Below, in pieces: positions 26,710-36,842 of a DNA stretch of 64,000 nt. Each line of letters starts with the position of its first letter. Position 1 is the stretch's first letter. This DNA comes from Moraxella nonliquefaciens (GTDB taxonomy: Bacteria > Pseudomonadota > Gammaproteobacteria > Pseudomonadales > Moraxellaceae), in the NCBI RefSeq assembly GCF_001679005.1, contig NZ_LXTW01000032.1, positions 434,001 through 498,000 on the forward strand, read 5' to 3'. Made by a program: the position numbers and the translations under genes. Below the pieces are notes generated by a model. The model was given only the letters and a program-made list of their open reading frames with translations. It did no database searches and was not told where the DNA came from.

Positions 26710-27609
26710 ATGTTAATTGAATTCACAAAAATGCATGGTTTGGGCAATGACTTTATGGTGATTGACCTCGTAACACAGCGAATGAACCTGACAAGCGAGT
26801 TGGTGCGTCTGCTTGCTGACCGTCATTTGGGCGTAGGATTTGACCAGTTGCTTATCGTTGAACCACCGTCTCGCCCTGACATGGATTTTAAATATCGTAT
26901 TTTTAATGCTGATGGGCAAGAAGTGGCACAATGTGGCAATGGGGCAAGATGTTTTGCCTGCTTTGTGCAGGCTCGCAAACTCTCTTTTAAACAGCGTCTG
27001 CGTGTTGAGACAGCAAGTGGGATCATCACGCTGACCACTGACCGCTATGGTTGGGTGCAAGTAGACATGGGCAAGCCCAAATTTGAACCTAATGAAATTC
27101 CTTTTGCTCCCCAAGCCATCACCAAAGTGGGCAACTCCTACCGCCTAAATGTTGATGGTGAACCTGTTCAGCTCTACCTTGCCAACATGGGCAACCCACA
27201 TGCGGTCATTTTGGTAGATGATGTGCTAACTGCTGATGTGGCACGTTTGGGTAGACTCATTGAACGTCATGAAGCATTCCCTGAGCGTGTTAATGTTGGT
27301 TTTGTCCAAATCGTCAATCAACGCCATGTCCGTCTACGTGTCTATGAACGTGGTGTGGGCGAGACGCAGGCATGTGGCACAGGTGCGTGTGCGGCGGTTG
27401 CTGTGGGCGTGCGTGAGGGCTGGATTGACGAAGGGGTTGATGTGCGAGTTCAGCTCTATGGTGGTAGCCTTGCTGTGCGTTATCAAGAGGGGTATTCGGT
27501 AATGATGACAGGCCCGGCCTCCTTTGTCTATGAAGGGGTGTTTAGCCCTGATGGTCTGGCAGCACAGGCAGGCATTAATCTGACACCTACCGAAGAGAAT
27601 GACGCCTAA
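26710..27609 (+). CDS. dapF: Diaminopimelate epimerase DapF
   Basis: Converts LL- to meso-diaminopimelate for lysine and peptidoglycan. 299 residues. The N-terminus [15 protein letters not shown] and the two catalytic Cys regions, [13 protein letters not shown] and [13 protein letters not shown], are complete. ATG 26710 is used because AAGG lies 9 nt upstream; ATG 26704 is too close. The C-terminal 30 residues beyond [12 protein letters not shown] are slightly longer than in E. coli DapF. Confidence 0.96.
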   Translation: MLIEFTKMHGLGNDFMVIDLVTQRMNLTSELVRLLADRHLGVGFDQLLIVEPPSRPDMDFKYRIFNADGQEVAQCGNGARCFACFVQARKLSFKQRLRVETASGIITLTTDRYGWVQVDMGKPKFEPNEIPFAPQAITKVGNSYRLNVDGEPVQLYLANMGNPHAVILVDDVLTADVARLGRLIERHEAFPERVNVGFVQIVNQRHVRLRVYERGVGETQACGTGACAAVAVGVREGWIDEGVDVRVQLYGGSLAVRYQEGYSVMMTGPASFVYEGVFSPDGLAAQAGINLTPTEENDA

Positions 27610-27665
27610 TCATCATCAATGAGCCATCATTAATTAAAGTTAATCCGCCAAAATCCAAAATTATC

Positions 27666-27692
27666 AAGCCCTTGTCATACAGGGCTTTGTTT
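27666..27692 (+). terminator. Terminator of dapF
   Basis: AAGCCCT (27666-27672) pairs with AGGGCTT (27681-27687) around an 8-nt loop and is followed by TGTTTTG. It lies between the convergent dapF and tgt. Confidence 0.7.
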
Positions 27693-27757
27693 TGGGTTGC
27701 ATTTAAGCCAACATGTATCATTGGTAATATCATGCTTTATGGAAATATCATCAATAT

Positions 27758-28918
<1,161 letters not shown>

Positions 28919-28946
28919 TTATAGCATATTTACCAATTTTAGCAAA

Positions 28947-29996
28947 TTAGCCATATAATTGTTCTCGTATTTTAATTAAGGTTTTTATTGCCAAATAATG
29001 CTCGGGGATTTCTGGTAAATCGCTTTGGTCAAATGCTAATTCCACGTCTTTTATTAACTCATCTACCTTTTGTAATAAGTCATCATAATCAAATTGCCCT
29101 GATTTAATTGCCAAAAGCTCACCACGATTATCACGCTTGATAATCACTTTGCCTAATTTGGCAATATCTAAGGCGGTATATAACAGCCGAAAGGTGTGCA
29201 TGATATTTTTGGCGTCATAGCCTTTGCCGTGATTGACGGTGGATTCATAACGTTCATGATTACGTTTTTCTACCCATTTCCAATACTCTTTATAATCTTG
29301 GCAATATTTGCTATATCCCATTTGATTAAATGACAAATAAGCAATGGGCGATATGTCTTTGGGAATGGAGCTTAATAATACATCTTGGCTATCATCATGA
29401 ATAATCCCCCGATAATCGCCAACAAACATCGCATACATATGGCTGGCGTGGGGCATTTTGGATAAGCCGATTTGCGATTGGGTAAGATTATTTTTATTTA
29501 GCCAGTCTATCAAATCCACGCTTTTTTGATTGTCAAATACCACACAAAATTCCAATAGGCTCTTTTTGTCTTTACTCATCGGATTGACAATTTTTTTATT
29601 TAAGCCACGAGATTTTTTAATTTGGCTAAGAGCAAATCCTGCAAAGGTTTTTTGGCATAATTTTGAAATAAACCAATCAGGATTAAATTTATCCATAATG
29701 GGGTGTTTGTATAATATCTTATCGCTTGGCGTGGCAAGCAGTTCCATGATGTTAGGATTATTTTGTAATAATAAATCCACAAACCGTCCTAGCTCATAAT
29801 AAACCACGTCATTGGTTTCGTTGCTGACCTGTGGCACATAATCATCATGCAGACCATAATAATAGGGCTTGGGCAAATAAAACACGCCTTTAATGTCAAT
29901 ATCCGATGACGGTGTGTCTAATCCATGGGTACGACTACCTGAGATACATTCTAATAAAATCAGGTTGTTGGCTTTTAGGTAATCAATGGTTATCAT
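28947..29996 (-). CDS. RlaP/YcgL-like nucleotidyltransferase, long form
   Basis: A 349-residue protein of the DNA polymerase beta superfamily. The nucleotidyltransferase motif is SGSRTHGLDTPSSDIDIKG, with Gly20-Ser21 and Asp32/Asp34 as likely nucleotide- and metal-binding residues. YYELGRFVDLLLQNNPNIME downstream fits the third strand and helix of the COG3541 group. ATG 29996 (MITIDYLK) has GAG about 7 nt upstream and places the motif as in relatives; an in-frame ATG at 30041 is less likely. It directly follows a second nucleotidyltransferase gene. Relatives are predicted RNA-repair or RNA-modifying enzymes; the substrate is unknown. Confidence 0.75.
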   Translation of the reverse strand: MITIDYLKANNLILLECISGSRTHGLDTPSSDIDIKGVFYLPKPYYYGLHDDYVPQVSNETNDVVYYELGRFVDLLLQNNPNIMELLATPSDKILYKHPIMDKFNPDWFISKLCQKTFAGFALSQIKKSRGLNKKIVNPMSKDKKSLLEFCVVFDNQKSVDLIDWLNKNNLTQSQIGLSKMPHASHMYAMFVGDYRGIIHDDSQDVLLSSIPKDISPIAYLSFNQMGYSKYCQDYKEYWKWVEKRNHERYESTVNHGKGYDAKNIMHTFRLLYTALDIAKLGKVIIKRDNRGELLAIKSGQFDYDDLLQKVDELIKDVELAFDQSDLPEIPEHYLAIKTLIKIREQLYG

Positions 29997-30034
29997 GGGG
30001 ATTCTCGTTAATTTTATGTGATTTTTAATATAGA

Positions 30035-30056
30035 AGGGCAAATTGCAATTTGCCCT
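30035..30056. repeat. Perfect 22-bp palindrome between the nucleotidyltransferase genes
   Basis: AGGGCAAATTG and its exact reverse complement CAATTTGCCCT abut at 30045/30046. Flanking TAGA and CTA nearly extend it. The centre TTGCAA and the GGGC arms resemble dispersed palindromic repeats seen in many genomes; it could also act as an intergenic stem-loop on the transcript. Confidence 0.8.
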
Positions 30057-30106
30057 CTACAAATGTATTTCAATCTGTCAATTTTTAAAATATAGACTTG
30101 ATAAAT

Positions 30107-30883
30107 TTATTTAAAAACAATTTTTCTAAACAACTCATTTAATACACCAGCATCGCCTTTTTGTTTTTTATCAAAATTTAAATTCTGGGTTATTTGCCAA
30201 AGATGTTGGGTGAATATTTTCATGGATAGGGGCAGTTGATACAAATATTTTTCATCATGCGATTGTTTTAAATGGATAATATGATTTAATTCATCAATAT
30301 TATCAGGATTTAATAAGTCAAACATTTCATTCATACACACAGGGGGCATGGTTTGATGTTCTTTTATCCATAGGCTTGCAAGTAACGCACGAATCAGATA
30401 GCACCATTTTTTAAGTTTTATGGGGCGTGATATGTCTAGCTCGCCATTTGCCTTTTTTGCCATGCCTTGATAATGATGATAAACTGCTTGGGGATTAAAA
30501 AAGTCTGATTGGATATGTTTAATATCTTTGATAAATTCATCATCGCTGTGATAAATAATGGGCGAATTTAACCATTCAAAAATCACGGCATTGGATTTAT
30601 GAGTATGTATCAAAGTCTTTTTAATATCCCAACCGCCAATATCAAATGGCACATCAAATAACTCATGATTGATAAATTCAAAAGTGTCTTTGTCATCATA
30701 AATCTGCAAATACCAATCGGGCGTATGATGATAAATGAGCCGTACATCAAAATCACTATCAAAACTGGCAAAACCCCAAGCCCGACTACCGCTCTCTATG
30801 GAGTGTAACGGCTTAATGGCGTGGGCGTGGCAAGTGGCGTGTAGGGTGTGAGTGATTTGGTTGTGATGGTCGGTGCAAGTCAT
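30107..30883 (-). CDS. RlaP/YcgL-family nucleotidyltransferase
   Basis: A 258-residue nucleotidyltransferase with the canonical RlaP signature ESGSRAWGFASFDSDFDVR: Gly32-Ser33, then Asp44 and Asp46. GGWDIKKTLIHTHKSNAVIF followed by EWLNSPIIYH is the conserved second half of the family. The family is predicted, from gene neighbourhoods elsewhere, to act in RNA repair, but no ligase, PNKP or RtcB partner lies here. ATG 30883 has GGGGT a few bases upstream. The longer relative follows 110 bp downstream on the same strand, and the divergent DUF442 gene starts 112 bp upstream. Confidence 0.8.
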   Translation of the reverse strand: MTCTDHHNQITHTLHATCHAHAIKPLHSIESGSRAWGFASFDSDFDVRLIYHHTPDWYLQIYDDKDTFEFINHELFDVPFDIGGWDIKKTLIHTHKSNAVIFEWLNSPIIYHSDDEFIKDIKHIQSDFFNPQAVYHHYQGMAKKANGELDISRPIKLKKWCYLIRALLASLWIKEHQTMPPVCMNEMFDLLNPDNIDELNHIIHLKQSHDEKYLYQLPLSMKIFTQHLWQITQNLNFDKKQKGDAGVLNELFRKIVFK

Positions 30884-30995
30884 GTTTTACCCCAAAAAAA
30901 TAGGTATCATTATAACAAAATTATCCCAAAAATCCATTTGCCAAACGCTCCAAAAACAGGTAATATGCCTTTTATTTTTATTAATAGGAAAACTT

Positions 30996-31346
30996 ATGAA
31001 TGACATCGCCCCCGAATTTCGCATTACCCTATCAGGTCAGATTAGCCCTGCCGACGTTGAAGAGCTGGCTTGCATGGGCGTAAAAACCGTGGTAAACAAC
31101 CGTCCAGATGGCGAAGAAGCAGGACAGCCAACCTCCGCTGAGATTGAGCAGGCGTGTCAAGCTCATGGTATCGTCTATCAGCAAATCGCCTTTGCAGGTG
31201 GTATGATGGACATGAACCACGTCCAAGCCTTTGCTGATTTTTTTAATAAGACCGAACGCCCATTGCACATTTTTTGTCGTACAGGCAACCGCTCAAACAA
31301 CCTTTTAAATGCTGCCAGAGAACAGGATTTGCTTGATGAAGAGTGA
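30996..31346 (+). CDS. DUF442 (TIGR01244) sulfurtransferase/phosphatase-like protein
   Basis: A 116-residue single-domain protein of the DUF442 family, related to dual-specificity phosphatases and to the N-terminal domain of Blh-type sulfur enzymes. The conserved parts are FRITLSGQISPADVEELA, VVNNRPDGEE and the catalytic CX5R loop HIFCRTGNRS. ATG 30996 follows AGGA by 6 nt. Substrate cannot be deduced; sulfide metabolism and phosphatase roles have both been proposed for the family. Confidence 0.8.
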   Translation: MNDIAPEFRITLSGQISPADVEELACMGVKTVVNNRPDGEEAGQPTSAEIEQACQAHGIVYQQIAFAGGMMDMNHVQAFADFFNKTERPLHIFCRTGNRSNNLLNAAREQDLLDEE

Positions 31347-31418
31347 TTTTAGAGTAGGCACGCTCTAAACACTCAAAACCTACACACTCAAAAGAGATAA
31401 ATTCTCGCCACGTTCACG

Positions 31419-32963
31419 TTATTGCAAGTTTTTGATGTCATTAGGGCTAAGTTTTAGCTCGCTTTCATCGGTGGGTGTGGACTGTATGACCACCTCTGGC
31501 ACAAAGCGGATTTGTAATTTGATGACCCTATCATCAAGTGTGTCTTTGGCGAGCTTTTGAATTTGTCTTTCTAATTCAACCGCTTGTGCCTGATTTGGTG
31601 TGATGAGCCCTTGAATGACCACCCTTAGCGTGTGGGCTTTTTTCCCTTCATGCGTAAAACTGTGTGATACCAAATAATTGGCTTGATTTTGAATGCTTTT
31701 TTCAACCAATGCAATACTTTGGCGTTCAAATTTTTGTTCATTTAAGTTTTTACTAAAATTGACCGTCAAATAACCACCAACGACAATCAAAGCAATCAAT
31801 ACAGCACTGTTTCTTTTTAAAAACAGTCCAATTTGCCCCAATTTGCCCACCTCATCATCATTAAGAATTCTGCGAAACCCTGCAAACCACAGCACCAAAG
31901 CGTTGGTAAACTGAATGGCAAGCATGTTGGTCAAGGCCAACAAAAATGCTCCCCAAGCCAATAACAGATGACCAGATGCCAGCAAAATGCCACTGGCTAC
32001 CAAAGGCGGAACAAGAGCAGTTGCTACCGCCACGCCAACCACCGCCACCGATAGGTTTGGTGACACCATGGCATAAGCTCCTGCCGCACCGCCTGCCAAC
32101 GCCACCATCAAATCCATGGTCGTCGGCGATGTGCGTGCCAAAATTTCAGCCGTCATGACGTTATCACCATGCAAAAACCCAAGCCCCATGCCAATGACAT
32201 AAATCACAAACACCCCACCAATGAGTGTGATGAGCGATGTTTTAAGCAATGATAAGCGGGCATCAATAACAGCAAGAGCGGCACTGGTGATGGGCGAGAG
32301 CATCATCGCCACAAGCATGGCTCCGATGACCACCGCAGGTGAGTTGGCAAGCAATCCATAACCTGCAATCACCGCTGACAGACCATTCATCATAAAGAAA
32401 ATTTTGGTTGGCAATGCCCCCGCTTCAATGTTAATACGAACCTCTTTGTGGTCTATGGTTTTTTGGCTGTGCTTTTTGGCGATGAGCATACGGACAATAT
32501 CAGCTTGTTGTTGCTCTATTTTTTGTGCCTCTTCATCGGCTGCTGGGGCATTATTTTTTAGCTCATCATCTGTTTTTTTATTGGTAGATTGATAACTTAT
32601 GGGAATGTTTGTCGGTCTGTCTTGTCTAAGATTGTCTGGTTTTGTATCATTTTTTTGTGGATTTGACGCCTCTTTTGATGTCTTTGATGTGATGACTTTG
32701 GTGTTATTATCTGTTTGGGCAATGGCATCTTCTTGGTTGTCTTTGTTAGGCGTGTCATGGTTGTCTACTTTTGCTTCTTTGTCTTTGTCATTATTTTTGT
32801 CTTTGTCATCACTTTTCTCATTGGCATTATCAGACAATTCATCATGAACCGTTTTGACAATCTTATCAAGCTCAGCATCATCAATGCCTTGTTTTTTAAG
32901 CTCTTCAAGTTCGTCTTGACTAAATTCAACGTCATCATTTTGAGTATCTTTATTGTCGCTCAT
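31419..32963 (-). CDS. DUF389 (TIGR00341) membrane protein with charged N-terminus
   Basis: 514 residues. The C-terminal two-thirds (from about residue 165) is a DUF389 domain with several transmembrane helices, including GYGLLANSPAVVIGAMLVAM and LSPITSAALAV, and a cytoplasmic tail. Residues 1-165 are Asp/Lys/Asn-rich low complexity (KSDDKDKNNDKDKEAK) without a recognised fold. DUF389 proteins are of unknown function and occur widely. It lies downstream of queA with a 136-bp spacer, on the same strand. Confidence 0.8.
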   Translation of the reverse strand: MSDNKDTQNDDVEFSQDELEELKKQGIDDAELDKIVKTVHDELSDNANEKSDDKDKNNDKDKEAKVDNHDTPNKDNQEDAIAQTDNNTKVITSKTSKEASNPQKNDTKPDNLRQDRPTNIPISYQSTNKKTDDELKNNAPAADEEAQKIEQQQADIVRMLIAKKHSQKTIDHKEVRINIEAGALPTKIFFMMNGLSAVIAGYGLLANSPAVVIGAMLVAMMLSPITSAALAVIDARLSLLKTSLITLIGGVFVIYVIGMGLGFLHGDNVMTAEILARTSPTTMDLMVALAGGAAGAYAMVSPNLSVAVVGVAVATALVPPLVASGILLASGHLLLAWGAFLLALTNMLAIQFTNALVLWFAGFRRILNDDEVGKLGQIGLFLKRNSAVLIALIVVGGYLTVNFSKNLNEQKFERQSIALVEKSIQNQANYLVSHSFTHEGKKAHTLRVVIQGLITPNQAQAVELERQIQKLAKDTLDDRVIKLQIRFVPEVVIQSTPTDESELKLSPNDIKNLQ

Positions 32964-33099
32964 AAAAAACCTTATTTGTTAAAATCGGTTAAAATTGTGA
33001 TGTCGGTAAGAGACTTTAAAAATAAACTGCCTGCAAAACCCCAATTTTATTGGGTTCATTGGGTTTATCGGTTTTGTAGGAAATTAATAACATGACAAA

Positions 33100-34149
33100 T
33101 TAAGCACCATCTAAAATCATGGCATCGCCATAACTAAAAAAACGGTATTGCTCACTGATGGCATGGGCATAAGCATGCTTGATGTTATTTGTACCTGCAA
33201 AGGCACAGACAAGCATAAGCAGCGTTGATTTTGGCAAATGAAAATTGGTGATGAGTCTATCTACCACACCAAATTCATAAGGTGGATAGATAAAAATCTG
33301 CGTATCACCACAAAATTCGGTAAGCTGTCCATCCACACGGTGCAAATGGGCGGTTTCTAGTGTGCGAGCTACGGTTGTACCCACAGCGATGATTTTTCCG
33401 TTTTGTGCTTTTGTGGCGTTGATTTTGTCGGCGGTTGCCTGTGGTAGGTGAGCGTATTCGGCGTGCATGACATGGTCAGATAAATCATCCGCTTTGACAG
33501 GGGCGAACGTACCTGCACCAACGTGCAAGGTGATAAATGCCATTTGCACGCCTTTATCGGTAAGTCTTTGCAAGGTGTCATCATCAAAATGTAAACTGGC
33601 AGTCGGTGCAGCAACGCTTGCCTGCTTGGCTGGGTCATAAAACACCGTCTGATAACGAGCATCATCGGTGTCATCGGCGGTGCGTTCAAAATAGGGTGGA
33701 ATGGGCATGTGTCCATGATTCTCCAAATCCGCCAAAATCGGTGCATTAAATTGTAAAATAAATAAATTTTGCACACGCCCGCACATGGTTGCACTCATGT
33801 TACCATCAGCCAGACTGACTGTTTGTCCGATTTTTAACGCACGCCCAGAGCGTACATGACAATGGGCGATGTTATGCTCATGGTCAATGATGCGTTCTAT
33901 TAATACCTCCACCGCACCACCTGTATCTTTAACACCAAATAGACGGGCCCTCATCACTTTGGTATCGTTTAGCACCAGTAAATCGCCTTTATTTAATAAC
34001 TCTGGCAAATCGGAAAAATGTCGGTCGCCCAATGTATTGCCCTTAACGTGCAACAGGCGGGAGCTTGAACGTACAGCAAGTGGATAGCGAGCAATCAACT
34101 CATCGGGCAGATGATAATCAAAATCGGCGGTAAGTAAAGGTGTGTTCAT
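33100..34149 (-). CDS. queA: tRNA preQ1(34) ribosyltransferase-isomerase QueA
   Basis: Transfers and isomerises the ribosyl group of SAM onto preQ1 in tRNA to give epoxyqueuosine. 349 residues. The N-terminus FDYHLPDELIARYPL, LLVLNDTKVMRARLFG, PPYFERTADDTDDARYQT, the AAPTASLHF segment and HVGAGTFAPVKA are all QueA signatures. The gene heads a unit reading leftwards; yajC/secDF, common neighbours elsewhere, are absent. Confidence 0.96.
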   Translation of the reverse strand: MNTPLLTADFDYHLPDELIARYPLAVRSSSRLLHVKGNTLGDRHFSDLPELLNKGDLLVLNDTKVMRARLFGVKDTGGAVEVLIERIIDHEHNIAHCHVRSGRALKIGQTVSLADGNMSATMCGRVQNLFILQFNAPILADLENHGHMPIPPYFERTADDTDDARYQTVFYDPAKQASVAAPTASLHFDDDTLQRLTDKGVQMAFITLHVGAGTFAPVKADDLSDHVMHAEYAHLPQATADKINATKAQNGKIIAVGTTVARTLETAHLHRVDGQLTEFCGDTQIFIYPPYEFGVVDRLITNFHLPKSTLLMLVCAFAGTNNIKHAYAHAISEQYRFFSYGDAMILDGA

Positions 34150-34321
34150 GATATAAGTGCAATAAGATAAAATGGTCTATTTTATCAAAAATTTTATCAA
34201 AAAACCCATCAATTTGTTTTATGTTGTTAATGTTCTAAGATACACCTTTTGGCTAAATTGCAAAGTAGACAAAAAAGGCGTATCATATCACCAACCATTA
34301 TTTTTTGATGACTGTTTTATC

Positions 34322-35569
34322 ATGCTAATGAACATCCAAAACACCGCCCCACGTCCCAAATCACCACACCCCATTTTAAACTTAGGTTTTCGCATATTTT
34401 TTGTGGGCTCGGCAGTTTTTGCCATCTTATCTATGTTGCTATGGCTTGCCATCTTACAAGGGTTTGCCCCCTTTAAAGGCACATTCAACCCCTTTTATTG
34501 GCACGCCCATGAGATGATTTTTGGCTATGCGTTGGCGGTGATTGCAGGCTTTTTATTAACAGCGGTCAAGACATGGACAGGACAGATGATGCCTTTTGGT
34601 TGGCATTTAGGGGCGATATTTGGGGCATGGGCAACCGCTCGCCTGCTGTGGCTTGGATTGCATGCCACATCAAGCTCTGCCATGCTTATTGTGGCTTTTG
34701 TGTTTGATTTATTATTTTGGATCATGGTAACATACTCGGTCATCAAGGCGGTGTGGGTCGCTCGCCAAAAACGCCAAATTGGTATCGTTGCCAAACTTAC
34801 CCTGCTTATGCTTGCCAGCATCGCCTTTTATATCGGTGTGTTTTTGGATAATACCAACGTACAACAAATTGCTCTATATGGAGCATTATATTTGGTTATT
34901 GGCGTGGTGTTTACCATCGCAAGACGTGTCTTACCTTTTTTTATCGTCAAAGGGGTCAGCGTGGACAACGATGGCAAACCCAATGGCTTAAATATAGAAC
35001 AAAAAAATTCGGCACTCTTAGACAGAATGAATTTGATCGGATTTTTTGGTTTTATCGTATTTGATTTGTTTATGAAGTTTCCCACAATCGCTGGCATCTT
35101 TGCTTTTATTTGTGTGATTGCCAACATTTGTCGCCTAAAAAACTGGTATCACCCTGCCATTTGGCAAAAACCCCTGCTGTGGTCTTTGGTCATCGCCTTT
35201 GGGGGCATGACGGCAAGTTTATTATTGTTTGTTGTATTGCCTTTTATTGAGACAGACGTCAATGTGCATTCGCTCGGCTTGCATGGGCTTGCCCTGTTTG
35301 GTGTGGGACTCATGACCGTTGCCATGATGGCTCGGGTGTCGCTTGGACATACTGGGCGAAACATTCATCAGCCCCCAAAGACTGTGAGTGCGATATTTAT
35401 CCTAATGATACTCTCCGCCCTGTGTCGTGTACTCATGCCAATGCTTGGTGGTGATTATATGATGTGGATACTCATCTCACAAGTGGCGTGGATACTCTGC
35501 TTTGGGCTGTTTTGTCTGTCGTACGTGGGCATTTTGGCAAAACAACGCACCGATGGTCTGTTTGGCTGA
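34322..35569 (+). CDS. nnrS: NnrS family membrane protein
   Basis: A 415-residue polytopic membrane protein of the NnrS family, haem- and copper-containing proteins linked to nitric-oxide stress tolerance. Signature parts are NPFYWHAHEMIFGYALAVIA, LLTAVKTWTGQ, ARRVLPFFIVKGV, and RVSLGHTGRNIHQP near the C-terminus, which supply conserved His residues. ATG 34322 or 34328 is possible, neither with a good ribosome-binding site; a longer in-frame reading from 34172 lacks conservation. No denitrification gene or clear FNR/NsrR site was seen nearby. Confidence 0.87.
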   Translation: MLMNIQNTAPRPKSPHPILNLGFRIFFVGSAVFAILSMLLWLAILQGFAPFKGTFNPFYWHAHEMIFGYALAVIAGFLLTAVKTWTGQMMPFGWHLGAIFGAWATARLLWLGLHATSSSAMLIVAFVFDLLFWIMVTYSVIKAVWVARQKRQIGIVAKLTLLMLASIAFYIGVFLDNTNVQQIALYGALYLVIGVVFTIARRVLPFFIVKGVSVDNDGKPNGLNIEQKNSALLDRMNLIGFFGFIVFDLFMKFPTIAGIFAFICVIANICRLKNWYHPAIWQKPLLWSLVIAFGGMTASLLLFVVLPFIETDVNVHSLGLHGLALFGVGLMTVAMMARVSLGHTGRNIHQPPKTVSAIFILMILSALCRVLMPMLGGDYMMWILISQVAWILCFGLFCLSYVGILAKQRTDGLFG

Positions 35570-35626
35570 TAAGTCAGTTAAGTTGGTTTTATGATAAATA
35601 ATGGTAATATGAGTAGCGAGGCAACC

Positions 35627-36793
35627 ATGTTCAATCCTTTTAAAAAGAAAATTCACATCAGCATGAGCGATATTGACAAGCTCTTACAAGATTTTCGTCT
35701 GTATGGTCAAGCCTTGCCAGCTTTTATTGATGACAAATCCTTGCATGATGATACGCTAGATATCATCCTAAAAGTGCATAAAAACGCCGACCAAAGTGAA
35801 CTTGAACAAGTTTATCACAACCTGCGTGCCAAAGCTCATCTTTTGGGTGTGGCAGAGGTGAACTTAAATGTCGTGTTATCCGATAAAGTCGCTCCAACTA
35901 CCAACACCCCCAATGCGGTACAAATCCACACATCAAAACAAATTCCCACGGACAATCAAGAAAATATCCCTACCAAATCCGCTCCCAAACAAACAGACAT
36001 CGCTCCCCATCCACGCATTCGCCACATCATCGTGATAGCCAGCGGTAAAGGTGGTGTTGGCAAATCTACCACCACTGTTAATATCGCTCTTGCCTTACAA
36101 AAACTTGGCAAAAAAGTCGGTATTTTAGATGCTGACATCTATGGGCCATCCATCCCTGAAATGCTTGGGGTAGCAGGGGTCAAACCTGTCATTGAAAACG
36201 ACCAATTCGTACCAATAGAAGCTCATGGTATCGCCATGCTCTCAATCGGTAATCTCATTGAAAGCAACAACACCCCTGTGGCGTGGCGTGGAATTAAAGC
36301 AACAGGGGCATTAATGCAGCTGTATGGTCAGACCAACTGGCCAGTACTTGACTATCTTGTCATTGACATGCCCCCAGGCACAGGCGACATTCAGCTTACG
36401 CTTGCTCAGCGTATTCCTGTTACAGGAGCAATCATTGTTACCACACCCCAGCACATCGCCTTGCTTGATGCCCAAAAAGGCATGGAAATGTTTTTTAAAA
36501 CTGACATTGCTGTCATTGGCGTGGTTGAAAACATGGCTTTATACACTTGTACAAACTGCGGTCATGTGGATGCCATTTTTGGGGCAGATGGCGGAGCAAA
36601 TTTGGCGGAAACATACCACGTTCCCCTACTTGGGCAGCTGCCCCTTGCCACAGGCATTCGCACCCAAATGGACAAGGGTAAACCCTCTGTCATGGCAAAT
36701 GATGAATTTGCGGTGTATTATGAAAATATCGCCAAAAACATTGATGGGCAAATTGGCAAATTTGACAAAGGAGCAAGCGGACGGATTTTTTAA
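35627..36793 (+). CDS. apbC: Iron-sulfur cluster carrier ApbC/Mrp
   Basis: P-loop ATPase that carries Fe-S clusters, 388 residues. An N-terminal FeS-assembly P-like domain (about residues 10-85) is followed by a variable linker and the ATPase: ASGKGGVGKSTTTVN with the deviant Walker A, LDADIYGPSIPEMLG, DMPPGTGDIQLTL, and the cluster-binding TCTNCGH. ATG 35627 has GAGG 5 nt upstream; starts at 35591 and 35609 lack one. It is 57 bp after nnrS on the same strand. Confidence 0.93.
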   Translation: MFNPFKKKIHISMSDIDKLLQDFRLYGQALPAFIDDKSLHDDTLDIILKVHKNADQSELEQVYHNLRAKAHLLGVAEVNLNVVLSDKVAPTTNTPNAVQIHTSKQIPTDNQENIPTKSAPKQTDIAPHPRIRHIIVIASGKGGVGKSTTTVNIALALQKLGKKVGILDADIYGPSIPEMLGVAGVKPVIENDQFVPIEAHGIAMLSIGNLIESNNTPVAWRGIKATGALMQLYGQTNWPVLDYLVIDMPPGTGDIQLTLAQRIPVTGAIIVTTPQHIALLDAQKGMEMFFKTDIAVIGVVENMALYTCTNCGHVDAIFGADGGANLAETYHVPLLGQLPLATGIRTQMDKGKPSVMANDEFAVYYENIAKNIDGQIGKFDKGASGRIF

Positions 36794-36842
36794 ATAACCA
36801 TAATGACAGATGACTAATGGATGACTAATGACAGATAATTGA

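Noticed and set aside
26713..27114. A 133-residue open frame opposite dapF
   Set aside because: It is antisense to the catalytic DapF core, without homology or a ribosome-binding site.
28947..30883. MNT/HEPN toxin-antitoxin or defence module
   Set aside because: Neither protein has the small MNT size or an adjacent HEPN partner; both fit the RlaP/YcgL group better.
31348..31369. Terminator after the DUF442 gene
   Set aside because: TTTAGAG/CTCTAAA is a 7-bp inverted repeat without a following T run.
32715..33095. A 126-residue Phe/Val-rich frame opposite the DUF389 head
   Set aside because: It is the complement of a Lys/Asp-rich low-complexity run, which automatically gives Phe/Val codons.
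34160..34321. FNR or NsrR site before nnrS
   Set aside because: Only degenerate TTTATCAAAA-type sequences are present, common in this AT-rich DNA.
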